A DNA stretch of 64,000 nt from Siphonodentalium dalli (GCA_032622095.1 CP136069.1:189835122-189899121), one strand, 5' to 3'. Shown: positions 35,447 to 46,648, counted from the stretch's first letter. Program-made: numbers and translations. The notes: a model not told the origin generated them from the letters alone.

Positions 35447-38253
35447 CGGCCAAAGCCATGCATTTGGAAAACAGCACAAGTCTCCATCCCATATACCGGT
35501 TTAATGCCATATGTCAAGGAGTTCGGCAAGATACAATACAAATGGCAGATTTCAGTACAACACTGAGATAGATGAAGTTTGACTACTACAAATTATCAGA
35601 CAGCATTAGCAAATCGTATACCAACACTCAAATTTCGCACAGAAAACGACGTTTCTGAATCATATCAATGCATAGTCTCGGCTATCAATAATGCATCAGA
35701 AAATGCTTTGCCCCGAAAGAAATTTCATAAACATTTGAAACCATTTTGGACGCCAAATCTGAACCAACTTCACAGTGAAATGCAGGCGTACAGAGTCATA
35801 TGGATAAACAATGGTAGACCGCGGCAAGTAAATAATATTAGTTATGTGAACTATAAACACGCAAAGGCACAATTTCGCCGCGAGTACAGAAAAGGGTCAG
35901 AACAATTCATCAAGCAGCGTGACGACGAAATTGACAGAAGCGCACAATTAGATCAAGACACTTTCTTCAAATTATACAATTCAAAACGCTCTGCAACAAT
36001 TCAAACATCTTCTACTATATTCAAAGAAAATGGCCAAACCTTTCGGCCAATGCATGGTCTAGATATTTTGAGAATCTGTATTCACCACTGACAAGCGAAC
36101 ATTTTGACACGGATCACTTTGAAAGCGTCGCAAAATTTGTAAAAGAAAAGCTAGACTCTGCACATAATGATCGTACTGGAACCGATGATGTTTTATTATT
36201 TCCAGTTAGTCGAAATGAGTTATTGCCAGTGGTGGATACTCTCAGTCGCAATAAATCGCCCGGTTATGATAATATTTATAACGAGAATATTATATATGGC
36301 GGTGATTGTCTGCTTGATAGCCTCTGTAAATTATTCTCAGCAATATTGCGGCATGGTTATATACCTGGGGCTGCCAAACGAGGTGTCATAATCACATTAC
36401 ATAAAGGAGGGACGAAACCTAAACACTCGTTCGACAGCTACAGGGCCATAACTCTAATGCCTACATTATACAAACTGCTGGAAAAAATTTTGCAGAATCG
36501 AATCGAACTACATGCACCGCATATATTATCAGTTAACCCCCTCCAACACGGTTTTCAAAAACATATAAGTTCAACCATGACTTCTTATCTAACTCAGGAG
36601 TGCATCAACTTTAACGCGGAAAGAAACCAAAAATTGTACTGTTGCTTTTTAGATGTATGGAAAGCCTTTGATACGGTTTGGATAGACGGTCTTATGTATA
36701 AATTGTATGAGAGGGGCCTAACTGGAATTGCTTTCAAATTTGTGCACCAATTGCTCTCCGGTGTCTATTGCACTGTGAGATATAACGATGTTACATCCAG
36801 ATTAATAAAAATTGATCAAGGAACAAGGCAGGGGGGAATATGCTCTCCGAAATTTTACATGGTCTACGTTGACGAACTGATCACATTACTATCAAAGTCA
36901 ATGTATGGCTTTCATATGGAATCAATTAATTGTACATGCCCAACCCACGCTGATGACATGCTACTTTTATCACTAACTGAACGTGGTTTGAATTCACTTA
37001 TCAATATGTGTTTGAGTTATAGCTATACATGGCGTTACAAGTATAACACATCTAAATCTGTAATAATGGTACTTAATGAGACAAAGACACAATCCGATAA
37101 GTGTAAACGCCAATGGATCATGGGGCCTGAACACCTTAAAGAAGTGGACAGTACAGTCCACCTGGGAATCCCAATTGCGAAGTATAAACAAACAAATAAT
37201 TTTATCGCACATGTATGTGACAAACTGAGAAGCACATTCCTTATGCTGTCGAATTCTGGCTTATATGCTGGAGGTCTAACTCCTCTGAGTTCCTCACTAA
37301 TATATAAATCAGTAATTTTGCCAAGAGCGTTGTTCGGCACGGAGCTATTGTGGAATATAACCCAAAATGAAATTCTTAAAATAGAAAGAACTCATAGATT
37401 TTGCATAAAAACGATACAGGGATTCGAACCCAGGACCCGGACCGATATCGCTCTTGGCTTACTTGGAATTCACTCAATAGAATTCTACATAAATAAAAAG
37501 AAAATGTCACTATTATCATCCCTGTGCAATGTTGAATGCAACAATAAGAAAACTGTTAAACAAGTTTTCTTTCACAGAATGTATGAATACACGCTTCTGT
37601 CTACCACTGAGTCTCACTTGTCTTGTTCTAAAAACTACTTTTGTGACATTATGCAAATACTTGATCAATATGACTTATCGAATTACCTTTACCAATTTGC
37701 CACAGAGTCTCTTTTTCCGGACAAAAACTCGTGGAAACATATTTTTAACACAGGAATGGAAACATCACACGCGGATGCATGGAAATCAAGAACAAATTCG
37801 GACCCAAGTTTTTCTCTCTTCAATAGAATACACACAAAATTATGTATGTCCTATGTTTGGCGCCTATGCAAATTATATCCAGAAGACAAGACCATGTATC
37901 TCACAATTGGCAAATTGATAAGCCAAATAGGAATCAACAGAGAAATTTCATGTACGAACTGTGATTCTACCACGACCGACATTTTGTCTCATATATTCAT
38001 TGATTGTACGGCCATGTTTTCGTTTAGAAATGAGATGGAATATTTTATTATGGATGCACTTGGGATTAATGCCTACATCAAATACGAATCGCTCTCAGGA
38101 GAAGCCAAATTAAGTGTGCTCCTTGGCAACTTATCAGAAATAGAGAGCGATATAATGATTGAAGATGACGACATTCCAATTATAATTTTCAAAAATGTTG
38201 TCAAAATGTGGCAAGCTTATTACCTATATGCTGGTATGACCGGTGTTACTTAA
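35447..38253 (+). pseudogene. 5'-truncated non-LTR retrotransposon with reverse transcriptase, damaged
   Basis: From 35447 the frame reads a typical endonuclease-RT linker (RPKPCIWKTAQVSIPY, later KPFWTPNLNQLHSEMQAYR), with two stops near 35564-35575. A frameshift near 36050 separates it from the long open frame at 36223-38253 (676 codons). That frame carries RT motifs: NKSPGYDNI, then SYRAITLMPTLYKLLEKIL. The catalytic block is CFLDVWKAFDTVW (first Asp about residue 144), followed by TRQGGICSP and THADDM, where His replaces the usual Phe/Tyr before ADD. The C-terminus has a CTNCDSTTTDILSHIFIDC zinc finger. The endonuclease is missing. AT-rich 3' sequence continues to about 38480, tail-to-tail with the next element. 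Confidence 0.88.
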
Positions 38254-38706
38254 TATAGTGCACATTTGACCTTCTTTTTATTCATACATATATTGCCCAC
38301 TATAATATTGTCATCGAAATGAATGTGTCACATATAATTATATATATACCTCACTATACTTCACTTTAACTATATACGTGACACGTGATATCCAGGTTAT
38401 ATCAGTTTATCAGTTTATTGCGAAAGCTATGATTTAACACAGAACATGCAAAATATATATATATACATATATGTACAATAGCAGGAAACTATTTAGTGGC
38501 TATATAATCGTATACTCATGCCACAGCCATAATAACATAATATTTATACATCTCAATCCCGCTGGGTGAAGGCACGCCCATTCCCATTTTGTCACCCACA
38601 TCGAATAATGCAGGGGAACAGTAGTTATAATTACCCCCGGTCTCAACAATTGGGATGTGTTTTGAAATGGGGAGTTTTTGCCCAGGCGGGTGGGGTCTCC
38701 AGTGTC

Positions 38707-41700
38707 TCAGATTTTGGGCAATTCCTTAAAGGCACACTTAAGATATAATGATAATCTCCGCAATATACTAATATTTTCAATCGATAGAAGTCTATAGAAC
38801 TTTTCTTTGCTCGGATATTTCCAGTAATAGTCCGGGATATATTTGATTCGGATATCATTAAGGTGTGAACATTTAATTACAAAGTGGTATTCATCTCCTA
38901 TTCCGTCATTACATAATGTACAAACTCTGTCATTCTGTTTTGATTTTTTCCACCGTCCACTTTCTATTGGTAATCGATGATTTGATGTCCTAATCTTAAC
39001 AATGCATTCGGCTAAATACCATGGAAGTTGAGTTAGATATCTTCTAATCTCCGGACGTACAGAAATACCACCATAGAAACCACCCCTTGATGATGTAGCT
39101 ACATTTCCCAACCATTCCTGGTTAAACTGATCAATAAGTATGGACTTTATTCGTTTTATATCCGATTGTGTAAGATCCTTTCTGCTCATGAACATGGAGT
39201 TCTTTCCAGTATCTTGGAATGTCTGCTCTATAAATCGGAGCCATTTGAGGTCTCCACTGCGATGCTGATTTTGATAAACGGTCAGTATTAATGTACACAT
39301 ATTTTTGGCGATAATCGAGCCCTCATTCGACATTAGTTTCGACCAATACGTTAAGATTCTACATTTTATTTCAATTATTAAAGGATGGCGACCTAATTCT
39401 CCGTATACCATATAGTTAGGTGTACTTTCTTTCATACCCATGATTATCTTACAGAATTTGAGATGTACACTTTCGATTGATTTACAGGGTTCAAACCCCC
39501 AAACTTCACTGCCATATAATAATATGGGTGCGACCATCGTATCAAACAAATGAAGCATGATATCTACAGGTAGCTCTAATTTCCTTACTTTATTCAACAG
39601 TGCATACATCGCCTTCGTACCAAGTTTGCACGTTTTTTTAATAGATCTACAAAATCTCCCATTAAAGAAAAAATTTACACCCAGATACACAAATTCCTTT
39701 ACCGTTTCCAAAGGTTTACCATTGAATATAAATGTCGGTACAATCTTAGGTAATCTTTTACAGAAAATCACAACTTTCGTTTTTGATGAATTAACTTCTA
39801 GACCCCATGCGTCCGCATAATCACTAAATGCCTGAATCGCCCTGTGCATAGTTGCCTCGTCGTCTGTCATTAGTACGGTATCATCCGCATATAACAAACA
39901 TAATATACCCACAAAGCATTTCAAATTGTCAAAAAATAGTTCATCGAGATACTTTAAATTTTCGACCGCACAGTTACTGATAAATTCCTGCAAGTCATTC
40001 ACAAATAAGGAGAACAAAAAAGGAGACATTAATTCTCCTTGAAAAAGGCCTATGTTGCTGGCAAAAAACTCAGAACGTTCTTGTTCTTTTCTCACACATG
40101 TTTTTATCTGGCTATACATGTTCCTCACTACCCTGAACAATTTACCATTTATTCCATTTTGCAGCATTTTAAAAAATAATCCCTCTCTCCACACACTATC
40201 GTATGCCTTTTTAAAATCTACAAATGCACAATAAAGTTTGCGCCCACTTACGAGATACATGTTAATGATACTGTGCATAATAAATACATTATCAACAGTT
40301 GAGTGTTTTTTCTTGAACCCTGTTTGGTTTGTACCAATGAGACCCGTTTCATCAGACAATTTTGAAAGTCTTCTATTCAAGATTGATGTAAACATCTTAG
40401 CGAAACAGCTCAATAAAGTTATCCCCCTATACGAATCGGGGCTCCCACGATCACCGCTTTTCTTATATATGGGCTGTATCATTCCAATGGCCCAATCTTT
40501 CGGGAAGAACCCGGTGTCCAATATCAAATTGAACATACCAATATACACTTCAATTAGTTCATCGACAGAGAATTTTAGGTACTCATTACATACATTATCT
40601 ACACCTGTCGCTTTATTATGTTTAAGATTTGAGACAGCTTCCCGTATTTCCGCTTCGGTGATTTCATGGTTTAATATACTCATGTGTGATTCAGTAAATA
40701 TTTCATCTATATGTTCACCCAAATCTGCGTTCTCGTCATCGTCCTCGTTTAATTTCTTAAAATGTTCGGCAAAACACTTTGTATCGGGACCGGATCTATT
40801 ATCGCCCTTTTTGCCGTTTTCGCTCACTAAAGTATTGAGCTTTTTCCAAAAGTCTGCGGTAGATCGACCATGAAAATGTCTCAAATTAGAGATTTCAGAC
40901 ACCCTTCTCTCTTTTATTTTCTTGTCCATCGTTTTTCTATAGTCGGTAGCCGCCTTACGGAACAATGATTTATTTGATTCTGTCTTGTCTGAATTATACC
41001 CGCGTTTAGTCTTATTAAAAAACTTTCGCTTTGTTCCACACTCGGTATCAAACCATGGCTTCCCCTGTCGGTCTCTATTTCGTGCCCCAGTACCAACACT
41101 GGTCACACCGCATGTATTGTTCGCGGATTCAATTAGGATTGCCGTTATTTCTCCGCAAATCTCATTTATTGCTTCGCTATTTGTACCGTTGACACTCATG
41201 TCTCTAATTGCACATTTGACACCATTTACACGTTGAGTATTTATATTTCCTGCGTACTTCTGGCAGTGTTCGGATTTCCACCTCTTCGGTTTTGCTATAA
41301 TTAAATTCTTATTATAATAATCCCGCGTGTCATTCTTACTCGGTCTTGTGATCCCCAAAATACATAAATCAAGTTCTATGTGTATACCTCTATGTATATC
41401 AGAAAACAAGGAATTAAACTCGTTTACTTTAAAATTTCTTACATCATGAAAAATGCCATTACTGCATATGGCGTAATCAATGACGCTTTTGTCACTACAC
41501 GTTCGCTCCCCAATGCCTCTATCTTCTCCACATCTACCGTTCAAAACGACCAGGTTAGAATTAATACATATATCTATTAGTTTATACCCGTAGCAGTTTG
41601 CTTTTCCAGTGTCCTGGGAAACTCGCTTTGGAATCTCGCGCGTTCCATGATGATGCTGAACTGCATCGTCACAAATGTAATTAAAAAACGACTCCCCTTC

Positions 41701-42336
41701 CGGTCCATCGATGACATAATCTAAGTCCCGTCTATCCACGCGCATAATATCACTCAAACAACTTATGCGAGCATTAAAATCCCCAACCAGTAGCGCCCCC
41801 TCAGTATCTCTGCGTATCCTTCTTATATCCCCCTTTATATACCGTGCCCACTCGTCATCGGCATATCTGGTATTGGATGGGGGTACATAGACAGACCCAA
41901 CTAATACCGATCTCCCTTCGCCACACGAAAATCTGACCCACACTACATTCTTGGTATCCGATTTAACCACTTCCGTCGCTTTCACGAGGACTGATTTGAC
42001 GGCAAGTATTATCCCACCACTCCTCTTACCCGTTCCCATTTTTTTCCCTTTCCTAGCTAATATCTCGAACCCAGGTATATCGACCACATCTTCGACAAAT
42101 GCTTTTGTTTCAGAGAAGCAGAGAACATCGTACTTATCAACCAATTCAATGAATTCCGGGTAGTTTAGCCTTCGTTCTAACCCGCACACGTTAAGGGCTA
42201 ATAATTTCAGCTGATTAAAACTCGATTGACTTGTGTTCTCAGCGACAGTATTGCATGATATACTTTGATTGCATTGTCGTATGCATGACATATTATCACT
42301 ATCGTTCAACATAACATTACATGTACAAGTAAACAT
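38707..42336 (-). CDS. Retrotransposon ORF2: AP endonuclease, reverse transcriptase, zinc finger
   Basis: Nicks target DNA and copies the element RNA by target-primed reverse transcription. From the first ATG (42336) there are 1209 residues; the same frame is open upstream to the ORF1 stop. Endonuclease motifs follow in order: LALNVCGL, CFSETKAF (catalytic Glu), VGSVYVPPS, LVGDFNAR (Asp/Asn), SVIDYAICS and FSDIHRGIHIE. A linker precedes RT motifs HNKATGVDNV, SYRGITLLSCFAKMFTSIL, CAFVDFKKAYDSVW (catalytic Asp), GLFQGELMSPFLFSLFVNDL and LLYADDTVLM (the catalytic YADD), then FVYLGVNFF. The C-terminus has CTLCNDGIGDEYHFVIKC, a CCHC-type finger. All catalytic residues I can check are present. No RNase H domain is seen. 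Clade placement as CR1/L2-like is by architecture, not by tree. Confidence 0.93.
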   Translation of the reverse strand: MFTCTCNVMLNDSDNMSCIRQCNQSISCNTVAENTSQSSFNQLKLLALNVCGLERRLNYPEFIELVDKYDVLCFSETKAFVEDVVDIPGFEILARKGKKMGTGKRSGGIILAVKSVLVKATEVVKSDTKNVVWVRFSCGEGRSVLVGSVYVPPSNTRYADDEWARYIKGDIRRIRRDTEGALLVGDFNARISCLSDIMRVDRRDLDYVIDGPEGESFFNYICDDAVQHHHGTREIPKRVSQDTGKANCYGYKLIDICINSNLVVLNGRCGEDRGIGERTCSDKSVIDYAICSNGIFHDVRNFKVNEFNSLFSDIHRGIHIELDLCILGITRPSKNDTRDYYNKNLIIAKPKRWKSEHCQKYAGNINTQRVNGVKCAIRDMSVNGTNSEAINEICGEITAILIESANNTCGVTSVGTGARNRDRQGKPWFDTECGTKRKFFNKTKRGYNSDKTESNKSLFRKAATDYRKTMDKKIKERRVSEISNLRHFHGRSTADFWKKLNTLVSENGKKGDNRSGPDTKCFAEHFKKLNEDDDENADLGEHIDEIFTESHMSILNHEITEAEIREAVSNLKHNKATGVDNVCNEYLKFSVDELIEVYIGMFNLILDTGFFPKDWAIGMIQPIYKKSGDRGSPDSYRGITLLSCFAKMFTSILNRRLSKLSDETGLIGTNQTGFKKKHSTVDNVFIMHSIINMYLVSGRKLYCAFVDFKKAYDSVWREGLFFKMLQNGINGKLFRVVRNMYSQIKTCVRKEQERSEFFASNIGLFQGELMSPFLFSLFVNDLQEFISNCAVENLKYLDELFFDNLKCFVGILCLLYADDTVLMTDDEATMHRAIQAFSDYADAWGLEVNSSKTKVVIFCKRLPKIVPTFIFNGKPLETVKEFVYLGVNFFFNGRFCRSIKKTCKLGTKAMYALLNKVRKLELPVDIMLHLFDTMVAPILLYGSEVWGFEPCKSIESVHLKFCKIIMGMKESTPNYMVYGELGRHPLIIEIKCRILTYWSKLMSNEGSIIAKNMCTLILTVYQNQHRSGDLKWLRFIEQTFQDTGKNSMFMSRKDLTQSDIKRIKSILIDQFNQEWLGNVATSSRGGFYGGISVRPEIRRYLTQLPWYLAECIVKIRTSNHRLPIESGRWKKSKQNDRVCTLCNDGIGDEYHFVIKCSHLNDIRIKYIPDYYWKYPSKEKFYRLLSIENISILRRLSLYLKCAFKELPKI

Positions 42337-42423
42337 ATCACAAATTTCACACCTATTTTCGATTGTTTGTTCAACAAGATTAGGACTCAAACAATTAATT
42401 AGAGTTCCCTGCGCACAGAAACA

Positions 42424-44007
42424 TCATTCATCATCCAGTTTGGCGCTTTTCCGTTCCGGGGTGGGCGAACGGTTGTTGCTGCTCCTTGTTCTCTTCCTTT
42501 CGGCCACTCGCGTATCACGAATAATAGAGGCAACCTCCCTCTTCCCTTCCGGGCTCAGATGAAGACCGGACTGGTCATCATGTTGAAAGAGGGCTTTAAT
42601 AACGTGCCCTTCGTCAGTCCAATACAGTTGCCTGGTGTCAATAAACTTCAAGCCCGGTTCTCTCCTGCACAGCTTCTCCAAGAATAAGTTCATTTGGGCA
42701 GCAGTGTCGTTAAAGGCCTTGATTTTGCCCCCTTTTCCTTTCCTGGGCGGTATTGTGCACAAATTTACTGTTGCATTTCTGAATTCGTTTCTGATGACAG
42801 CAAGGCCCTTTTTGTATTCCATAATTACCATATCATAGTCACTATATTGATGAATGATGTCATTTGTCCCGAGATGCACGAACACTGACTTGATTTCCTT
42901 TTTATCAAGCTTTGCTTGGTCGATACTTTCTATCAGTTTTGATACATCGCTCATGTCTGCGCCAGAATAGTTGAACACCCTCATCTCTGGGTCCTTAATT
43001 TCTAGGCCGTAGCAATTGCTGGCCCCTAGCACAATTGAATCTGTCCCGACATGAATTTTGGCTTTGGGATTTCCGGGTGTTGTGTCGCCCACGATTACTG
43101 AGTCCTGGTCGGTGACAACAACGAACTCGTCTTCCATTGGCAATCGAGTAGCAATCGACGGCTTTTTGAACTCGTTCTGTCTGCCGTTATCAGCTCTCTT
43201 GTCAAAGTCAGGCGCGGCTTTGGTTTGCACCGATTTACCGTTTTCTGTTTGTCTGCTCGATTTTGGGCATTTGGACATATGCTGGCTCTGCCCATGCGCA
43301 CCACACTGATCACATTTAACTTGAACACGTTCACCACGTGACTTCCACTTTGGACATACTGGCATGTATTGTTTATGACCACTTAAACCACATTGTCTAC
43401 AAACAACCTCCTGATCACATTGGTATGAGTTGTGTTCATCACTCAGACAGTTTCCACACCTAGGCCGTCTGCTAGCATTATCGCATGACTCCCACCTATA
43501 ATGCAGCGATTCACACCGTGAACACATTTGCTTTGTTTTGTCTGACAACACATACAGATCAAAACTGTCGATCTCGATAACATTTGGAATGTCGTCGCAG
43601 TCGGTCATCTGAATGTATCGATTTCCATCTTCAATATTAGAATCACCAACAGTCCCTCGCTTCACACTGTCCCCTATCACTTTTCCATATTTTGAGAGTT
43701 CCTCCACGACTTTAGAATCTCCCATCTCAAAAGGGGCCTCTAACACAGTCACCATAATGACACGCCTTTCAACATCAACTGGTCTTACACGGCGCCCGAA
43801 CAACTGTACCCCATCTGTAATCAATTTGGATTTTGAGTCTAGGTCTTTTAGAGTCACTAACCACTCTGTTTTTGTCAATTGGACTGCTACTATGTTGTCA
43901 ATGTCAATAACTTCGGAAATCCCTTGCACGATATTTAGGTGAGTTATTCGTCCGAAGAGGCCTCGACGAATGCTAACTGTTTTATCTCTGCATAAAGGTT
44001 CAGCCAT
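42424..44007 (-). CDS. Retrotransposon ORF1: RRM-like, zinc knuckles and SGNH esterase-like domain
   Basis: An RNA-binding and chaperone-type protein of the element. ATG at 44007 has A at -3 and G at +4; 527 residues. The N-terminal 90 residues resemble an RRM-like gag fold, and residues about 90-160 look like the segment preceding zinc fingers in gag proteins. Cysteine clusters follow: CSRCESLHYRWESC, CGNCLSDEHNSYQC (exact CX2CX4HX4C), CRQCGLSGHKQYMPVC and CDQCGAHGQSQHMSKC. The C-terminal half is SGNH/GDSL-hydrolase-like: IVLGASNCYGL (block I, with Ala replacing the usual Asp but the nucleophile Ser kept), VHLGTNDIIH (block III) and SGLHLSPEGKREV (block V His). A basic tail ends KSAKLDDE. 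An esterase in ORF1 is known for CR1 and L2 elements. Confidence 0.9.
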   Translation of the reverse strand: MAEPLCRDKTVSIRRGLFGRITHLNIVQGISEVIDIDNIVAVQLTKTEWLVTLKDLDSKSKLITDGVQLFGRRVRPVDVERRVIMVTVLEAPFEMGDSKVVEELSKYGKVIGDSVKRGTVGDSNIEDGNRYIQMTDCDDIPNVIEIDSFDLYVLSDKTKQMCSRCESLHYRWESCDNASRRPRCGNCLSDEHNSYQCDQEVVCRQCGLSGHKQYMPVCPKWKSRGERVQVKCDQCGAHGQSQHMSKCPKSSRQTENGKSVQTKAAPDFDKRADNGRQNEFKKPSIATRLPMEDEFVVVTDQDSVIVGDTTPGNPKAKIHVGTDSIVLGASNCYGLEIKDPEMRVFNYSGADMSDVSKLIESIDQAKLDKKEIKSVFVHLGTNDIIHQYSDYDMVIMEYKKGLAVIRNEFRNATVNLCTIPPRKGKGGKIKAFNDTAAQMNLFLEKLCRREPGLKFIDTRQLYWTDEGHVIKALFQHDDQSGLHLSPEGKREVASIIRDTRVAERKRTRSSNNRSPTPERKSAKLDDE

Positions 44008-44150
44008 ACTCACAGTTTACTCGAAAGAGACACAATAGTCCACAATAAAGAGAATATACACTTAGACAGACACATGGACAAAACAGTTTTTGTTTTATTT
44101 GACATAATTCGCACACACAGAGAAACGCTGATCTACACCTGACGCCATCT

Positions 44151-45075
44151 TGTTTTTTTATATGTCTCCAATTCTCACACGAATTATATTATATTGAAAA
44201 CGCACTTGCTTTATAAAACCATTCAAGTAGAGCCCGAAGCCGCCATCGTACGCCGCCGCCGCCAGCCATATTGGCTACAAGCCGCCACCAGCCATATTAT
44301 TCTAACGCCAGCCACATTTAAAAATCTCCGCCGCCGGAATTGTAAAATGACTGAGCCGTGTGCATGGGCTTATATGTCAATCACAACTGTACTGTGAATC
44401 GCAAAGAACTAAACCGCATTGCCTAATATTGGTATACTCGCATGGACACGGCATGGTTGTTATATTATCAGAACACCTGGCCCCTTAATGTGGAATAGAC
44501 TATCCCAATGCATGCTTTCATATAACTGAATGGGCGCATCCATTCGGTATTGAAAGGGTTAAAATATAAATTGTTTATATCGACAACACCCAGTCTCAGA
44601 CATCACTGCATGGCATTTGTCAATATATACACATAAGAATAGAAAATAGTTTGAAATATTATATATCATTACTATCGGGTTCATCATTCAATGATGCATG
44701 CATATATCGCAAGATGGCAGTGGTGATAGCAGTCTGAAGTCGACAGAAGTCCCAATGTAACTACTTATACCGATTAGATAGTATATCCATGCCAGTCCTT
44801 CGTGAATTTTCGCCATAATGGAAAAGCCCAACATCAAAAGATTACGTGTGGTCTGGAATTATACGGGTTCACCACAAACGCTAAAAAAACGGCGTCTATA
44901 ACCGGTAACAGGGGATTAGGAACATTTCGGAAACGAAAATACGCTGAATGATAACATCTCAGCCGGCTGAGCCGCCATATTTCGTCAGCCACGAACATCG
45001 TGACTGAGCCGGCTTAGCTAGTTAACCAGCCACGAAAATCGGTTGAGCCAGCCATGAAAACTATTTGTCGTGGCT
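44151..45075. repeat. GCC-rich and GCCAGCCA-type degenerate repeats; no gene
   Basis: 44235-44335 contains CGCCGCCGCCGCC and several GCCAGCCATATT/CCGCCACCAGCC motifs. 44965-45065 contains repeated AGCCGGCTGAGCC and AGCCA(C/G)GAAAA motifs. Between them and on to 45520 no gene or bounded element is recognisable. Confidence 0.55.
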
Positions 45076-45522
45076 TCGGGGTCTACATTCAAGTATACAA
45101 ATAAATCGTGTAAGTTGCGTGTACACGTGTGCCTGTGCGTGTTGGTGCGTGCGTCCCAGTCGGTTGGGATCAGTTGGCGAGTAGGATGACAATCCAATGC
45201 TTCGGTATATCCTGCGCGTCCGGGTGCACGTGTGTGCGTTTGGCATACACCAATGTATGCCGTTGTGGCTGCGCCCCTATGTGTGCGTACCATACGGCAA
45301 CGAAATGGCGTTCGGATGCATTACTACCGCGTGTAGTCATGCCGAACAGTACGCGACGGTACGTGTACGTAGGCGCGCAGACCCAACTCCATGCATAATA
45401 TATTTGTATATACTTTTGATAGTTCATATGCTTATGTATAAGCGTTTGTATCATGTTCTGTATTTGCCATTTGTTCATATATAATCTTCAGTAATGGAGG
45501 ATAATTAAAGATATATATTTTG

Positions 45523-45872
45523 CACAGGAGACGTTTTAATATTGTTAGGTCACATTTACGATCAGTTATTAATAGATTTTCGGTTCATTACAGCTACCAA
45601 TTTAAGTGTTTACCGAACTGATCCACCTCCTCGCTGTTGACACACTGTCTTGATATAACGATTCTAAGAGTTATTCCCCATCCACCATCATCGCATTCAA
45701 TAATTGACATCCATCAGTATTTATTAGGAAATGAGATGCCTGCATATTGCGCAGAAGACGTTTTAATATTGTTAGGTTCCATTTACGATGAGTTATTGAT
45801 AGGTTTTCGGTTCATTACAGCTACCAAGTTAAGTGTTTACCGAACTGATCCACCTCTTCGCTGTTGATACAC
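45523..45872. repeat. Direct repeat, about 125 bp at 226-bp spacing
   Basis: AGACGTTTTAATATTGTTAG followed by ATTTACGAT, TTTTCGGTTCATTACAGCTA and TGTTTACCGAACTGATCCAC occurs at 45533 and again at 45758. Differences are few. It is followed (45878-45955) by a GATTCGATTCGA-rich stretch like those at 31615 and 33543, then a C-run at 45960-45975. Confidence 0.85.
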
Positions 45873-46104
45873 TTGATAAAACGATTCGATTCGAGATTCG
45901 ATGCGATTTCGAATCTCTTATCCGATTCGATTAGAAATGAAAATCCACGATTCGCAGCCTCCCCCCCCCCCCCCCAATCTTTGGTCCAAGTTGTCAACAA
46001 GTAACGGCATTTTTCGTAACGACATCAGTTTGCCACACCAGCATCATAGCAATTCAGCAGGACCCTCCAGCATGATGCATGGCACATTATCAGGAATTGA
46101 ACAT

Positions 46105-46368
46105 GGGTGAGTGTATGGTTTAAATCGATAGACGCACTCACTGCATTAGGCCTGGTTAATTTTAAGATGATAACAACATTTATCAATATAATTCAATCGC
46201 ACACGAAAATGCACTATCAGCAATGAGACAATTACAAGATGAATATGGCCAAAGCTGGTATAAAATCTCACCAATAAACTGTAACATGACCTAGCAAACC
46301 CACTATCTATACACCAAATTACAGCTGATAGCACCGCTGCAAACGAATGGAAACAATCATGCAAACAG
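46105..46368. repeat. Dispersed repeat family R2, copy 2 (uninterrupted)
   Basis: Collinear with 16692-17314 but lacking the roughly 320-bp insertion, so it shows the pre-insertion state: CATGACCTAGCAAACCCACT here versus the split flanks there. It ends directly against the 27-bp satellite. Confidence 0.8.
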
Positions 46369-46395
46369 TTAACTAGTTAAAGAGGGGGGTGAATA

Positions 46396-46648
46396 CAAGC
46401 CTTGAAATAGGGTGTCTGTCATTTGCAGAATGAGGTCCCCAGAGGGTGAATTTAGTGATGCTAAACCGCATAGCGGGCTAGCATCACCAAATTCACCCTC
46501 TGTGACCTCATTCTGCTTACACCTCAGCATAATGAGGTCCCCGGAGGGTGAGTTTGGTGATGCTAGCCCGCTATGCGGGGTAGCATCACTAAATTCACCC
46601 TCTGGGGACCTCATTCTGCAAATGGCAGACACACTATTTCAAGGCTTG
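46396..46648. mobile_element. hAT-like double-hairpin MITE, 253 bp, 8-bp target duplication
   Basis: Ends CAAGCCTTGAAATAG and CTATTTCAAGGCTTG are flanked by the direct repeat GGTGAATA at 46388-46395 and 46649-46656. An 8-bp duplication and a CA-starting end fit the hAT superfamily. Inside, 46425-46516 and 46527-46619 are each hairpins (arms with GAATGAGGTCCCC and GAGGGTGA, loop near CCGCATAGCGGG), and the two hairpins are similar to each other. The target is a satellite unit. Non-coding. Confidence 0.88.

Larger units (their letters stand above)
38560..44150 (-). mobile_element. Apparently full-length CR1/L2-like non-LTR retrotransposon
   Basis: Minus-strand element with a short 5' untranslated region (44008 to about 44150), an intact ORF1 (42424-44007), an intact ORF2 (to 38707) and a 3' untranslated region of roughly 150 bp. 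Exact ends are not certain because I see no clean target duplication. The combination of an esterase-bearing ORF1 with an endonuclease/RT ORF2 is the CR1/L2 arrangement. Both frames are free of lesions, apart from the single stop dividing them, so the copy is probably young. Confidence 0.85.

Noticed and set aside
37415-37440. tRNA T-arm-like GGATTCGAACCC on the plus strand
   Set aside because: It lies inside the reverse transcriptase frame (GFEPRTRTD) with no tRNA fold around it.
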